From Cheilinus undulatus (lineage: Eukaryota; Chordata; Actinopteri; Labriformes; Labridae), in contig NC_054870.1 of NCBI RefSeq assembly GCF_018320785.1, forward strand, positions 1,861,199 to 1,925,198: a DNA stretch of 64,000 nt, written 5' to 3'. Each line of letters starts with the position of its first letter. Within the stretch, counting starts at the first letter, position 1. The position numbers and the translations under genes were made by a program. Below are positions 62,495 to 64,000 of the stretch, piece after piece. The notes under the pieces are model-generated. The model saw only the letters and a list, made by a program, of their open reading frames with translations. It was not told where the DNA came from and made no database searches.

Positions 62495-62562
62495 TTACAG
62501 TTTCACCTCCTTCACGTAATTCCCAGGGAACGTCCCGAACTGCTTTGTCCTCTTTGACGTAC
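62495..62562 (-). CDS. sorbs1: sorbin and SH3 domain-containing protein 1, last coding exon
   Basis: An acceptor (tttcctgcag) precedes 62562, and the frame, entered one base into a glycine codon, gives GTSKRTKQFGTFPGNYV followed by KEVKL and a stop at 62495-62497. This is the end of the third SH3 domain, whose FPGNYV contributes to the proline-peptide groove. SORBS proteins (CAP/ponsin) are adaptors that bind vinculin, Cbl and actin regulators at adhesion sites. SORBS2 ends almost the same way, but the adjacent pdlim1 matches the mammalian PDLIM1-SORBS1 pair. All other exons lie to the right of the window. Confidence 0.88.
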
Positions 62563-62729
62563 CTGCAGGAAAAAGAAACCATAGCAACTGTGAGGACAAA
62601 GAAATTAAAGAATTCACTGAAATATCAGAAGCTAAAACGGCTGTAGTGCAATAGTATACGTTTAGAATCAGTTACCAGCCTGGTGCATGCACAACCCACA
62701 AACTTAACATTGTTTTAAATCAAAACAGG

Positions 62730-63490
62730 ACACAGTGATTTGAAAATCTTTCAACCCATTTTCAGTTAATGTTTAAAATGGTTAATCTAATGATAGAATT
62801 TCTTGCTTAAAATATTTTCCAAAAAAGCTGGGACAGGAGCATTTTTACAGTGGTGTTACATCACCTTTTCTACTAACATTACTCTGTTGAGGTCTTTAAA
62901 GTGGATTTCTTTTCCATTCTTGCTTGATTTTGTCTCAAGTTGCTCAAAAGTGCAGGCTTTCTATTGTTATAATTTTCATTCATAATGCATGGTACATTTT
63001 CAGTGGGAGACATGTCTGAACTGTAAGCCAGCCAGTCTAGCACCCGCACTCTTTTACTGTGAAGCCACACTGTTGTGACTTGTGCAGAGTGTTGTCTTGT
63101 GCATTGTCTTGCAAAAAACAAAAAACAAAAAACAAAAAAAACAGCGCCATCCCTGAAAAGACGTCTGAGTTGAGCATAGGTCACCATATTAACGATGCAT
63201 GAATGTGCAACACCATGACACTAAATAAATACAACTGTGAACTTTGTGTTGATAAAAATCTGGATGACTCTTTCCCTCTTTAACTCAGAGGACTCAGTGG
63301 TCATTATTTACATACACAATTAAAAAATTGGCCTCATCAGAGCAGTTTTTATAAATCCAGGTCAGTCCATCTCAGATGGTCTTGGGCCCAGAGAAGTCAG
63401 CGCTGCCTCTGAATGCTGTTGAAATATGGCTTTGACTTTGCATGGTAGTTTTACTGACGTCTTTAGATGCAGCGATGGAGTGTGTTAACC
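62730..63490 (-). mobile_element. decayed Tc1/mariner transposon (last sorbs1 intron)
   Basis: On the minus strand a segment at about 62980-63110 reads HSAQVTTVWLHSKRVRVLDW and then SPTENV, the second aspartate to glutamate part of a Tc1-like DDE transposase (consensus DW-A-SPDLSPIENVW). Flanking text such as ccaaaaaagctgggacagg also belongs to a fish Tc1-like family. Stops and an (AAAAAC)n run at 63113-63140 show that the gene is dead. Confidence 0.75.
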
Positions 63491-63502
63491 AACAATCTAA
63501 AG

Positions 63503-64000
63503 CAGCGTTACTCAACCCTGCTCAACCAAAGAGCAAAACTGTTGAGAAATGCCTTTGCAGGAGCCACAGAGTAATTGGTGAAAAGTGGCATTAAAACTAA
63601 AAGAGGGCAAAAATGGTCAAAAATCAGCAAAAAGGGGCAAGGTAAACATAAAATGATAAGAAATGGGTAAAAAGTAAAAAAAAAAAATGGGGAGAATACA
63701 TGGCAAAAATGGGTGAGAAGTTACCAAAAATTGAGTTACAGGTGGCAAAAATAGTCAAAAAAAACAGCAAGAACATGGCAAAAGTGAGTGTTAAAGTGAT
63801 CAAAATGGACAAAGAGGTAGGAAAAATGGGCAGAGAGTGGCAAAAATGGGGGAAAGAGTGGCATTAAATGGCAAAAGGCAGCTTAAATGGGCAAAAAGTG
63901 GCACAAAAAAAGAAAAAAATGCAAAAAGCAGAATAAAAGAGGCAAAAACCTGGTGAGAAAGTGGCAAATATGGGATAAAAGTAGCAAAGACGTACTAAAA
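63503..64000 (+). mobile_element. hAT-like element with TGGCAAAAATGGG core, copy 4, cut by the window end
   Basis: Starts CAGCGTTACTCAACCCTGC, then accaaagagcaaaactgttg, as in 27496-28834, followed by gtggcaaaaatggg units to the window edge. Same orientation as copies 1 and 2. Confidence 0.8.

Overview
The window looks like nuclear DNA of a ray-finned (teleost, probably percomorph) fish. Genes are spread out, split by GT-AG introns and embedded in AT-rich DNA packed with short DNA transposons, mostly hAT-like with 8-bp target duplications. Encoded proteins match vertebrate families closely. I see no prokaryotic, viral or CRISPR-type content. Protein identities below come from reading spliced exons by eye against remembered family sequences; no database search was run.

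Layout. 1-670: antisense L1-type LINE fragment running off the left edge. 1601-4054 (+): pcbd1, complete in 4 coding exons, 102 aa. 7125-18489 (-): sgpl1, complete in 14 coding exons, 565 aa, tail-to-tail with pcbd1; its last intron holds a 2.8-kb array of about 97 copies of a 29-bp unit with higher-order structure. 21-32 kb: intergenic, with one unrecognised small ORF (22582-22821, -) and many mobile elements (hAT-like, one tRNA-type SINE, one L2/CR1-type LINE end). 32572-33506 (+): neurog3 with TATA box, 5'-UTR intron and a single coding exon of 200 aa. 34138-52601 (-): pdlim1, complete in 7 coding exons, 322 aa (PDZ plus LIM); its introns carry nested transposons and a long inverted-repeat element. 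52.7-56.2 kb: intergenic hAT copies. 56.2-62.56 kb (-): last coding exon and probable long 3' region of sorbs1, including a 1.4-kb fold-back element. 62.7-64 kb: decayed Tc1/mariner and another hAT-like element inside the sorbs1 gene.

How the genes relate. pcbd1 (tetrahydrobiopterin recycling and HNF1 cofactor), sgpl1 (sphingosine-1-phosphate breakdown), neurog3 (endocrine bHLH factor), pdlim1 and sorbs1 (actin and Z-disc adaptors) share no single pathway. Their value together is synteny: all five correspond to genes of human 10q22-q24. Both neighbouring pairs pcbd1/sgpl1 and neurog3/pdlim1 are convergent. No previously undescribed biological system is evident. The most unusual structures are the higher-order 29-bp array and two long-armed fold-back elements inside genes.
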